Positions 1-6,286 of a stretch of 10,619 nt of DNA are shown here, in pieces. The stretch is from the NCBI GenBank assembly GCA_903939555.1, contig CAJAHV010000195.1:1-10619 (forward strand). Reading direction: 5' to 3'. A model generated the notes under the pieces. It saw nothing but the letters and a program-made list of their open reading frames with translations, made no database searches and had not been told where the DNA came from. The stretch comes from an uncultured Alphaproteobacteria bacterium (GTDB lineage: Bacteria > Pseudomonadota > Alphaproteobacteria > Sphingomonadales > Sphingomonadaceae). Made by a program: the position numbers and the translations under genes. Each line of letters opens with the position of its first letter. Position 1 is the first letter of the stretch.

Positions 1-660
1 CCGCGTCACTGCCAGCTTGCGCAGCAGATAGGGGTAGACCTTGTGCGCCGGCGCCGGCTTCGAGGTGTTCGGCCGCCGGTAGATCGCCTCGATCGCCATC
101 TTCTTCATCAGCGTCGACACATGCAGGCGACCGACCTTGACGCCTTCGGCGGCAAGCAGGTCGCGCAACATCCGGCTGCCCGCGAACGGGAAGTCCATAT
201 GCAGCTCATCAAGCCGCCGCATGATGGCGAGATCGGGAAGCGAAGTCGGCCGTGGCAGATAGTAAACGCTGCCACGGCTGATCCCCAACTCCTGCACCTG
301 CCGGGTCACCGGCAACGCGTGCGAACGGTCGATCATCGTTTTGCGCTCGGTATCAGTTCCGCCCTGATACGCTCTTGGGCCGAGCGCCCCTGACAAAAAA
401 TCGTTCACCAGCGTCAACTCGCCGATCTTGGCATGCAACGTCTTCACGTCGATCGCCGGCTCCGCGAGTTCGCTGTGGCTGTCCGATCCGAAAACCCCGG
501 CAGCGCCTTCCAGCAACTGCCCGCGCCAGGTCGTGATCTGGTTCGGGTGAACGTCAAACGGCTGCGCCAACTCGGCCAGCGTCTTCTCGACCCTCACGGC
601 AGCCAAAGCCACCTTCGCCTTGAAAGCCGGACTATGGTTCCTGCGTGTTCGCTTCGTCAT
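1..660 (-). CDS. IS3-family transposase, OrfA and OrfB in one frame, C-terminus missing
   Basis: This is the transposase of an IS3-family element. Residues 1-108 are OrfA-like: a basic start MTKRTRRNHS, a helix-turn-helix around ALAAVRVEKTLAELAQ with HPNQITTW, then a leucine-zipper-like stretch (LHAKIGELTLVNDFLSG). Residues from Met109 (codon at 336) are OrfB-like, with MIDRSHALPVTRQVQELGIS, YYLPRP, FAGSRMLRDLL and IYRRPNTSKPAP. The DDE catalytic core would follow beyond the window edge. The start at 660 is supported by AGGAG six bases upstream. In most IS3 elements orfA and orfB overlap in different frames and are joined by a -1 frameshift. Here the frame runs from the OrfA start through the OrfB start without a stop. 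The linker (GPRAYQGGTDTERKT) does not match the usual OrfA tail as I remember it. Whether the transposase is complete cannot be judged. Confidence 0.88.
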   Translation of the reverse strand, partial: MTKRTRRNHSPAFKAKVALAAVRVEKTLAELAQPFDVHPNQITTWRGQLLEGAAGVFGSDSHSELAEPAIDVKTLHAKIGELTLVNDFLSGALGPRAYQGGTDTERKTMIDRSHALPVTRQVQELGISRGSVYYLPRPTSLPDLAIMRRLDELHMDFPFAGSRMLRDLLAAEGVKVGRLHVSTLMKKMAIEAIYRRPNTSKPAPAHKVYPYLLRKLAVTR

Positions 661-683
661 TTGATCTCCTGTTCGGCAGCCAT
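657..683 (-). CDS. possible 8-codon upstream ORF overlapping the transposase start
   Basis: An ATG at 683 opens the tiny frame MAAEQEIK, whose TGA overlaps the transposase ATG in an ATGA arrangement. The frame contains the AGGAG that serves the transposase. The layout would suit translational coupling that keeps transposase output low. It has no convincing ribosome binding site of its own and may be chance. Confidence 0.2.
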   Translation of the reverse strand: MAAEQEIK

Positions 684-772
684 CTTGGCCGCCTTCAGGC
701 AGAAACTCCCTTTAGCCGACTGTGCAGATGAACCGGGCCAACTCTAACTCCGGAAGCCACCGCATACGCGCG

Positions 773-2062
773 TCAGTCAAGAAAGGGATCGCGCACCAGA
801 ATGATGTCCTCGCGTTCCGGCGAGGTCGAGACCAGCGCCACCGGGCATTGCGTCAATTCCTCGATGCGGCGGATATATTTGATCGCCTGCGCCGGCAGGT
901 CGGCCCAGCGCCGGGCGCCGGCGGTCGATTCGGACCAGCCGCCGAAATCTTCATAAACCGGCACGACGCGCGCCTGATCGGCAGCATGCGCCGGGAAATG
1001 ATCGAGCGTTTCGCCATCGAGGGTATAGCCGGTACAGATGCGCAGCGTTTCGAAGCCATCGAGCACATCGAGCTTGGTCAGCGCCATGCCGGCAACACCC
1101 GATACTGCGATTGCCTGGCGCACCAGTACGGCATCGAACCAGCCGCAGCGCCGCTTGCGCCCCGTCACGGTGCCGAATTCATGGCCACGCTGCCCCAGCT
1201 TCTCGCCGTCTTCATTGTCCTGTTCGGTGGGGAAGGGGCCGGAACCGACGCGGGTCGTATAGGCCTTGACGATGCCGAGCACATAACCGACCGCGCCTGG
1301 TCCCATGCCGCTGCCGGCTGCCGCTTGACCGGCGACGACGTTCGACGAGGTGACGAACGGATAGGTGCCGTGATCGACATCGAGCAGCACGCCCTGCGCG
1401 CCTTCGAACAGGATGCGGGCGCGCCTTGTCTTGGCATCGCGGAGCGTCGTCCACACCGGCTTGACGAAGGGCAACACGGCGGGTGCGATCTCGTGCAATT
1501 GTGCCACCAGCGCGTCCCGATCCACCGGCGGCATGCCAAAGCCGATGCGCAGCGCGTTGTGGTGCGCCAGCAAGCGGTCAAGCTGTGGCCCGATGTCATC
1601 CAGATGCGCGAGGTCACAGACGCGCAGCGCGCGCCGGCCCGCCTTGTCCTCATAGGCAGGGCCGATGCCGCGCCGCGTCGTGCCGATCTTGCCGGCGCCG
1701 CTGGCGTCCTCGCGCGCACCATCGAGATCGCTGTGCAGCGGCAGGATCAACGGGCACTGGTCGGAAACGTGCAGGTTTTCCGGGGTGATGGCGACGCCCA
1801 TGCCGCTGATGCGCGCCACTTCGTCGCGGAAATGCCAGGGATCGAACACCACGCCATTGCCGATGATCGACAGCGTGCCGCGCACGATGCCGCTGGGCAA
1901 CAGGCTGAGCTTGTAGGTCTGGTTGCCGACGACGAGCGTGTGGCCGGCATTATGGCCGCCCTGGAAGCGCACCACGACATCGGCGCGTTCCGACAACCAG
2001 TCGACGATCTTGCCTTTGCCTTCATCGCCCCATTGGGCGCCGATGACGGTAACGTTGGGCAT
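773..2062 (-). CDS. purA: adenylosuccinate synthetase
   Basis: PurA joins IMP and aspartate using GTP to give adenylosuccinate, the first committed step from IMP to AMP, in the cytoplasm. The protein is 429 residues, the normal bacterial length. It opens with the diagnostic MPNVTVIGAQWGDEGKGK: the GDEGKGK phosphate loop is at 12-18 with catalytic Asp13, and catalytic His41 lies in GGHNAGHT. The IMP-binding segment TTRRGIGPAYEDKAGRRA and the C-terminal base-binding STSPERED are also present. The start at 2062 has a purine-rich ribosome binding site (AGAAGGAAG) just upstream. It is the last gene of the serC-serA-hisZ-purA run and follows hisZ by 40 bp. The insertion sequence begins about 33 bp after its stop, with no clear terminator between. 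The gene itself looks intact. Confidence 0.98.
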   Translation of the reverse strand: MPNVTVIGAQWGDEGKGKIVDWLSERADVVVRFQGGHNAGHTLVVGNQTYKLSLLPSGIVRGTLSIIGNGVVFDPWHFRDEVARISGMGVAITPENLHVSDQCPLILPLHSDLDGAREDASGAGKIGTTRRGIGPAYEDKAGRRALRVCDLAHLDDIGPQLDRLLAHHNALRIGFGMPPVDRDALVAQLHEIAPAVLPFVKPVWTTLRDAKTRRARILFEGAQGVLLDVDHGTYPFVTSSNVVAGQAAAGSGMGPGAVGYVLGIVKAYTTRVGSGPFPTEQDNEDGEKLGQRGHEFGTVTGRKRRCGWFDAVLVRQAIAVSGVAGMALTKLDVLDGFETLRICTGYTLDGETLDHFPAHAADQARVVPVYEDFGGWSESTAGARRWADLPAQAIKYIRRIEELTQCPVALVSTSPEREDIILVRDPFLD

Positions 2063-2102
2063 TGCGTTTCTTCCTTCTCCCCCCGTTCCGGGAAGGGCGT
2101 GG

Positions 2103-3212
2103 CTAGATCGCCGCTGCCTCTACGCCATTCCAGACGTGGGTGCAGCGAAAATCCGCAGGGTCGGCATCGCCGGTAAAGGCAGCGACCGTCGCCCAGCCAT
2201 TGCGCCGCAATTGCGCCGCCACCGCCGGGTCAGTGCCCAGCGGCACCAGCACGCGGCGCGGGTCGGCTACCCCAAGCCCCGCATCGACCAGGCCGTCGAC
2301 ATAGAGCGAAAAACCGACTGCGGCTTCGCTGTCACCAGCGGGCGTGACGATCTGATAAGTGCCGCCGCGGCCGGTTTCGCCCGCTATGCCGTCACCGAAC
2401 AGCGAAAAGCCGATCCAGGTCTGATATTCGAAACCATGGCGCTCGGTCGGGTCGAGCGTCACCGTCACGCCGGTCAGCGATGCGACGAGCCCGGCTACGG
2501 CTGTCAACCGGTCGCGCACGGCCAGCGGCAGGTCGAGCGCCGCAAGCCGCGCCAATGCGGCTTCGGCCGGGCCGGCAGCGGCGATCAGCGGTTCGAAAGC
2601 CCCGGCCCCCAGCGCCTGTAAGCCGGCGGCATCCTTGCCATCGAGCAGTTGCTGGACATCGGCAAGACGGGCACGGCCCAGCGGCCAGCCCGCTGCCGCC
2701 AGATCGGCAACCAGCGTCGGCAAGGTGATATCGAGCGACAGGCCGCCAAGCCCGGTTCCTGCCAGCGATGCCACCGCCAGCGCGATGACTTCGCCGGCCG
2801 CCGCCGTGCTGTCGCTGCCGATCAGTTCGACGCCGACCTGGACGCTTTCGCGTTCGGGGCTGATCTGGCTGCCGCGCACGCGCAGCACCGGGCCGGCATA
2901 GCTCAGCCGCAACGGCCGCGCCGCGCCGGCTAGGCGGGTGACCGCGATACGCCCGACCTGGCCGGTCATGTCCGACCGCAGCGCCAGCGTGTGCTGGCTG
3001 ATCGGGTCGGTGAAGCGCAGCAATTCACGCCGCGCCGCGCCGCCCAGCCGGCTGCCGAGCGATTCTTCATATTCGACCAGCGGTGGCTGGACTCGTTCAT
3101 AGCCGTGCGCGGCAAAGGTTGCCGTCAACCGGCGCACGAGCGCCGCCGTCGCTTCCGCCTGCGGTGGCAGGCGGTCGCGCAAGCCTTCGGGAAGGAGACC
3201 GGGAGAGATCAT
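2103..3212 (-). CDS. hisZ: ATP phosphoribosyltransferase regulatory subunit HisZ
   Basis: HisZ is a catalytically inactive paralogue of histidyl-tRNA synthetase that forms a complex with short-form HisG, the first enzyme of histidine synthesis (ATP plus PRPP), and makes it sensitive to histidine. The 369-residue protein has the class II synthetase fold signals: a motif-1-like region near 38-55 (GYERVQPPLVEYEESLG) and motif 2 around 64-90 (LLRFTDPISQHTLALRSDMT). The HisRS tRNA-synthesis motifs are degraded: GRGGTYQIV stands where HisRS usually has a GGRYDGL-type motif. There is no anticodon-binding domain. The start at 3212 lies 16 bp after the serA stop. No good Shine-Dalgarno sequence precedes it and no other in-frame start fits, so translation probably depends on ribosomes finishing serA. 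HisG is not in this window. Confidence 0.9.
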   Translation of the reverse strand: MISPGLLPEGLRDRLPPQAEATAALVRRLTATFAAHGYERVQPPLVEYEESLGSRLGGAARRELLRFTDPISQHTLALRSDMTGQVGRIAVTRLAGAARPLRLSYAGPVLRVRGSQISPERESVQVGVELIGSDSTAAAGEVIALAVASLAGTGLGGLSLDITLPTLVADLAAAGWPLGRARLADVQQLLDGKDAAGLQALGAGAFEPLIAAAGPAEAALARLAALDLPLAVRDRLTAVAGLVASLTGVTVTLDPTERHGFEYQTWIGFSLFGDGIAGETGRGGTYQIVTPAGDSEAAVGFSLYVDGLVDAGLGVADPRRVLVPLGTDPAVAAQLRRNGWATVAAFTGDADPADFRCTHVWNGVEAAAI

Positions 3213-3228
3213 GGCTGCATGGCCCGCA

Positions 3229-4833
3229 TCATGCGAACGCCAGCCCTTTGACCGTCTTGACCCCGGGCAACCGGCAGATGCTCGCCAGCAGCGGATCGGG
3301 GATGACATCATCGACCGAGAGCAGCAGCACGGCTTCGGCGCGGCCAGGGGCTTGCCCCGCACTATAGTTTTCGCGGCGCCCGAGGTGGAAGGTGCCGATG
3401 TTGACACCGGCTTCCCCCAGCGCGCCGCCGAGGCGACCGATGAAGCCCGGCTTGTCCTCGTTGACGATGTACAGCATCCGGCCATTGAGGTCGGCCTCGA
3501 CGGTGATGCCGAAAATTTCGGTCAGCCGCGGCTTGGTCATGCCGAACAGCGTGCCGGCAACGCTGCGTTCGCCTTCCGGCGTCTTCACCGTGACGCGTAC
3601 CAGCGTGTGATAATCGGTTTCGCGTTCATGGCGGACTTCGGCGATCTCGATTTCGCGTTCGCGCGCCAGATAGGGGGCGTTGACCATGTTGACGGTGTCT
3701 GAATGCGTGCGCATCAACCCGGCGAGCACGGCTGCCGTGATCGGCTTTATGTTGAGCTGTGCCGCGGCACCCTCAACCTCGACCTTGACGCCCTTGACGC
3801 CTTCGGTGACCAATTGGCCCACCAGCGAACCGAGCCGTTCCGCCAACTGCATATACGGCCGCAGGCGCGGCGCTTCCTCGGCGCTCAGCGAGGGCACGTT
3901 GAGCGCGTTGGTGACGCCGCCGGTTAGCAGGAAATCCGACATCTGCTCCGCGACCTGGATGGCGACATTGACCTGGGCTTCGTCGGTCGAAGCGCCAAGG
4001 TGCGGCGTCGAGATGAAATTGGGGGTGCCGAACAGCGGCGATGCCTTGGCCGGTTCCTCGACGAATACGTCGAGCGCAGCGCCGCCGACATGACCTGTAT
4101 CAAGCGCTGCCTTCAGCGCCACTTCGTCGATCAGCCCGCCGCGCGCGCAATTGATGATGCGCACGCCCTTTTTCGTCTTGGCGAGGTTTTCCGCCGACAG
4201 GATGTTGCGGGTGCTGTCGGTCAGCGGCGTGTGCAGCGTGATAAAATCGGCTTGCGCCAGCAATTCGTCGAGTGTGACCTTGGTGACGCCCATGTTTTCG
4301 GCGCGTTCGGGGGTGAGGAACGGGTCATAGGCGATGACCTTCATCTTGAGGCCCAAGGCGCGGTCGGCGACGATGCTGCCGATGTTGCCGGCACCGATGA
4401 GGCCGAGCGTCTTGGCGGTCAGCTCGACCCCCATGAAGCGGTTCTTCTCCCATTTGCCGGCCTGGGTGGACGCATCTGCCTCGGGAAGCTGGCGGGCGAG
4501 TGCGAACATCAGCGCAATGGCATGTTCGGCGGTGGTGATCGAATTGCCAAACGGCGTGTTCATCACGACAATCCCGGCACCTGAAGCCGCCGGAATGTCG
4601 ACATTGTCGACACCGATGCCGGCGCGGCCGATGACCTTGAGATTAGTGGCGGCGGCGATGACGTCCTTGTTCGCCTTGGTGGCGCTGCGGATCGCGAGCC
4701 CGTCATAATTGCCGATGATCTTGATCAGCTCGTCCTTCGACAGGCCGGTGATTTCATCGACTTCGATACCGCGGGCACGAAAGATCTCGGCGGCCTTGGG
4801 GGACATCTGGTCGGAGATAAGGACTTTGGGCAT
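3229..4833 (-). CDS. serA: D-3-phosphoglycerate dehydrogenase
   Basis: SerA oxidises 3-phosphoglycerate to 3-phosphohydroxypyruvate with NAD+, the first step of serine synthesis. The protein is 534 residues, the long form: substrate domain, Rossmann domain, intervening (ASB-type) domain at about 320-445, and a C-terminal ACT domain from about 452. Visible residues are the NAD loop LGLIGAGNIG (GAGNIG at 147-152), Asp170 at the end of the next strand, catalytic Arg231 (NCARGGLIDE), Glu260 (DVFVEEP) and His278 (STPHLGAST). The ACT domain suggests feedback control by serine. Its second half has an extra stretch (RRENYSAGQAPGRAEA) between strands. The start at 4833 (MPKVLISDQ) is chosen over an upstream Met at 4926 because GAGGAAG precedes it and the upstream extension is proline-rich and unlike the family. 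It lies 123 bp downstream of serC. Confidence 0.97.
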   Translation of the reverse strand: MPKVLISDQMSPKAAEIFRARGIEVDEITGLSKDELIKIIGNYDGLAIRSATKANKDVIAAATNLKVIGRAGIGVDNVDIPAASGAGIVVMNTPFGNSITTAEHAIALMFALARQLPEADASTQAGKWEKNRFMGVELTAKTLGLIGAGNIGSIVADRALGLKMKVIAYDPFLTPERAENMGVTKVTLDELLAQADFITLHTPLTDSTRNILSAENLAKTKKGVRIINCARGGLIDEVALKAALDTGHVGGAALDVFVEEPAKASPLFGTPNFISTPHLGASTDEAQVNVAIQVAEQMSDFLLTGGVTNALNVPSLSAEEAPRLRPYMQLAERLGSLVGQLVTEGVKGVKVEVEGAAAQLNIKPITAAVLAGLMRTHSDTVNMVNAPYLAREREIEIAEVRHERETDYHTLVRVTVKTPEGERSVAGTLFGMTKPRLTEIFGITVEADLNGRMLYIVNEDKPGFIGRLGGALGEAGVNIGTFHLGRRENYSAGQAPGRAEAVLLLSVDDVIPDPLLASICRLPGVKTVKGLAFA

Positions 4834-4847
4834 GGGATTCTTCCTCG

Positions 4848-4880
4848 GCTCCCCTTCCTGAACGGCAGGGGCTGGGGGTT
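4848..4880. repeat. GC-rich intergenic inverted-repeat unit, copy A
   Basis: The segment reads CCCCTTCCTG-AACG-GCAGGGG with a following CTGGGGG, an imperfect hairpin just upstream of the serA ribosome binding site. A related unit in opposite orientation lies at 4921-4955. Paired C-rich/G-rich units like this are common between genes in high-GC alphaproteobacteria; this last point is recollection, not checked. Confidence 0.45.
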
Positions 4881-4920
4881 TGAATGAATTCGGGGCAGGG
4901 CGGCCTTGCGGCGCGAAAGA

Positions 4921-4955
4921 ACCCACCCCTGTCCCTCCCGAGGGAGGGCTGGAGA
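4921..4955. repeat. GC-rich intergenic inverted-repeat unit, copy B, with 7-bp perfect arms
   Basis: It contains CCCTCCC (4933-4939) and GGGAGGG (4942-4948), a near-perfect palindrome immediately after the serC stop. Its complement shares the CAGGGG-TGGG core with copy A, so the two units form an inverted pair flanking the serC-serA gap. It could act as a 3' stabiliser or weak terminator for serC. There is no U-run, so intrinsic termination is not well supported. Confidence 0.45.
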
Positions 4956-4956
4956 T

Positions 4957-6078
4957 TCAGGCGGTCACTTCCGCATGGGCCCATTCGAGCCAATGCGTCA
5001 GCGCAATGATATCGGCAGTATCCACCGTCGCGCCGCACCAGATGCGCAGCCCCGGGGGGGCGTCGCGATAGGCACCGATGTCATAGGCGGCACCCGCCTT
5101 GTCGAGCAGCGAGACCATCGCCTTGACCTGGTCCTCCGACGTGCCGGGCAGGGTCAGGCAGACGCTGGTGTTCGACCGCGTCGCCGGCACCTTGGCGAGA
5201 TTTTCGATCCAGGGGGTGCGTTCGACCCAGTCATTGAGCGCCGTCGCATTGGCATCGGCCCGCGCCATCAGTTCGGGCAGGCCGCCGATGTGCTGCGACC
5301 ATTGCAGCGCGTCGATATAATCCTCGACCGCCAGCATCGATGGCGTGTTGATGGTTTCACCGCTGAAAATGCCTTCGATCAGCTTACCTTTCGACGTCAG
5401 GCGGAAAATCTTGGGCAACGGCCAGGCCGGTGTGTAGCTTTCCAGCCGCTCGACGGCGCGGGGGCCGAGGATGATGACGCCATGGCCGCCTTCGCCGCCC
5501 AGTACCTTCTGCCAGCTGTAGGTCAGCACATCGACCTTGGCCCAAGGGATGTCCTGCGCGAACACGCCCGAAGTCGCATCGACGAGGTTGAGGCCCTCGC
5601 GGTCATCGCGGATCCACTCGCCGTTCGGCACGCGCACGCCTGACGTCGTGCCGTTCCAAGTGAAACAGATGTCGCGGCTCTGGTCGATGCGGCTGAGGTC
5701 GGGCAACTCGCCATAGGGTGCGGTGACGACATCGGCGTCGATCTTCAACTGCTTGATGGCGTCGGTCACCCAGCCTTCGCCAAAGCTTTCCCACGCCATC
5801 ATCGTTGCCGGGCGGGCGCCGAGCAGGCTCCACATCGCCATTTCATAGGCGCCGGTGTCAGACGCCGGCACGATGCCGATGCGGTGCGTCGATGGCACGT
5901 TGAGGATTTCGCGCGTCAGGTCGATCGCGAGCTTGAGCCGCGTCTTGCCGATCTTGGACCGGTGTGACCGGCCGAGCGAATCGGTGGCGAGTTGGGAAGC
6001 GCTCCAGCCAGGACGTTTGGCACAAGGCCCGGACGAAAAATGCGCACGCGCCGGAAGCGCGACAGGACGGTCAATCAT
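4957..6078 (-). CDS. serC: phosphoserine aminotransferase
   Basis: SerC transaminates 3-phosphohydroxypyruvate with glutamate to give phosphoserine, the second step of serine synthesis, using pyridoxal phosphate. The 373-residue protein has family hallmarks: HFSSGPCAKRPGW near the N-terminus, GRSHRSKIGKTRLK for phosphate contacts, PASDTGAYEMAMW (71-83), Asp167 in LVDATSG for the cofactor ring, and Lys191 in YSWQKVLGGEGGHG as the Schiff-base lysine. The HFSSGPCAKRPGW and GRSHR pattern fits the SerC subgroup seen in alphaproteobacteria and methanogens, not the E. coli type. The start at 6078 is firm: AAGGAG lies five bases upstream. It heads the serC-serA-hisZ-purA run and is preceded by an unusual 208-bp structured leader. 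Serine phosphatase (SerB) is not in the window. Confidence 0.97.
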   Translation of the reverse strand: MIDRPVALPARAHFSSGPCAKRPGWSASQLATDSLGRSHRSKIGKTRLKLAIDLTREILNVPSTHRIGIVPASDTGAYEMAMWSLLGARPATMMAWESFGEGWVTDAIKQLKIDADVVTAPYGELPDLSRIDQSRDICFTWNGTTSGVRVPNGEWIRDDREGLNLVDATSGVFAQDIPWAKVDVLTYSWQKVLGGEGGHGVIILGPRAVERLESYTPAWPLPKIFRLTSKGKLIEGIFSGETINTPSMLAVEDYIDALQWSQHIGGLPELMARADANATALNDWVERTPWIENLAKVPATRSNTSVCLTLPGTSEDQVKAMVSLLDKAGAAYDIGAYRDAPPGLRIWCGATVDTADIIALTHWLEWAHAEVTA

Positions 6079-6137
6079 ATTCTCTCCTTACAGAGAGCTC
6101 GCGCGGCGTTGGGACCGCGTGGCCCGCCGCCGGACAT
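6075..6137 (-). CDS. possible 20-codon upstream ORF overlapping the serC start
   Basis: An ATG at 6137 opens MSGGGPRGPNAARALCKERI, whose TGA overlaps the serC ATG (ATGA). The last codons include the serC AAGGAG. A second ATG at 6145 in another frame runs 24 codons and ends inside serC at 6071. Either could couple serC translation to an upstream event. No clear ribosome binding site precedes either one, so this is a weak call. Confidence 0.22.
   Translation of the reverse strand: MSGGGPRGPNAARALCKERI
6082..6132 (-). promoter_or_regulatory. two hairpins in the serC 5' leader, one covering the ribosome binding site
   Basis: In the transcript, CUCUC (6097-6093) can pair with GAGAG (6086-6082) around a six-base loop. 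This places part of the serC AAGGAG (6089-6084) in the stem. Just upstream, 6132-6104 folds into a stronger hairpin: CGGCG with CGCCG, a 2x2 internal loop, then GGGCC with GGUCCC (one bulge) closing an ACGC loop. Such an arrangement could gate serC translation. A 'serC leader' RNA motif has been described in alphaproteobacteria; I cannot align this sequence to it from memory. Confidence 0.4.
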
Positions 6138-6156
6138 AGAGGCATTTGGCAGGCGG

Positions 6157-6246
6157 TCAACCCTTGGCCGTCAAAAAACGGCGCCGCCGCAGCCCGGCCA
6201 CGACGTTGATGATGCAGTTGTTGTTGTGAACGATCAGCGCCAGCAG
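6157..6246 (-). CDS. possible leader peptide upstream of serC (no canonical start)
   Basis: The minus strand is open from 6306 to a TGA at 6157-6159. Its 3' two thirds look coding: from about 6257 nearly every third base is G or C, as in the real genes here. The peptide has tandem codons (three Asn, Cys, two Ile, Asn, two Val) and ends in four Arg codons over GC-rich sequence followed by TTTTTT. This resembles attenuator leader peptides, but no ATG, GTG or TTG is available. The coordinates given start at an in-frame CTG. It has no serine codons after that point, so if it regulates serC it does not sense serine in the classical way. It may also be a decayed remnant. Confidence 0.3.
   Translation of the reverse strand: MLALIVHNNNCIINVVAGLRRRRFLTAKG
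6173..6196 (-). terminator. possible intrinsic terminator or attenuator before serC
   Basis: Read on the minus strand, CGGGCTGCGGCGGCGCCG is followed at once by TTTTTT. The GC-rich part can form a six-pair stem (CGGCGC with GCGCCG) with two bulges and a GGCG loop. A competing hairpin GCCGT-TTTTTG-ACGGC (6182-6167) would take up the T-run. The site could end bla transcription at 6287, attenuate serC, or both. The stem is imperfect. Confidence 0.35.
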
Positions 6247-6286
6247 TCCGATCTGATCAAAATATGCTGCTGATTCAGTTGAAAGT

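Larger units (their letters stand above)
1..740 (-). mobile_element. IS3-family insertion sequence, partial (cut by left window edge)
   Basis: The left part of the window carries the 5' half of an IS3-family element read on the minus strand, containing a transposase reading frame from 660 to the edge. The terminus next to purA probably lies near 740. Read on the minus strand, the sequence there starts TGGCCCGGTTCATCTGCACA, and IS3-family ends characteristically begin with TG. The opposite end lies outside the window, so neither the inverted repeat pair nor a target-site duplication can be checked, and the exact boundary is a guess. The element ends about 33 bp after the purA stop and is oriented in the same direction as purA, so purA transcripts could read into it. 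Confidence 0.75.

Noticed and set aside
722..2176. 484-codon open frame on the plus strand across purA
   Set aside because: It is antisense to a clear full-length purA. Its His/Arg/Ala-rich translation is what a high-GC gene gives on its complement, and it has no recognisable domain.
2103..3485. Longer hisZ frame starting inside serA
   Set aside because: The extra 91 residues are serA read in another frame; HisZ homology starts at Met 3212.
3229..4926. serA starting at the upstream Met 4926
   Set aside because: The added proline-rich residues are translated intergenic sequence. MPKVLISDQ at 4833 has a good ribosome binding site and matches the family.
6210..6229. Short plus-strand frame with three consecutive TTG codons (MMQLLL) as a leucine leader
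   Set aside because: No gene on the plus strand follows for it to control; the next plus-strand gene starts at 7292 beyond bla.
6170..6235. Thr/Ser-rich frame (minus strand) upstream of serC as a serine-sensing leader
   Set aside because: The run of Thr and Ser codons is real, but the frame opens right after a TGA with no ATG, GTG or TTG, and its third-base composition does not look coding.
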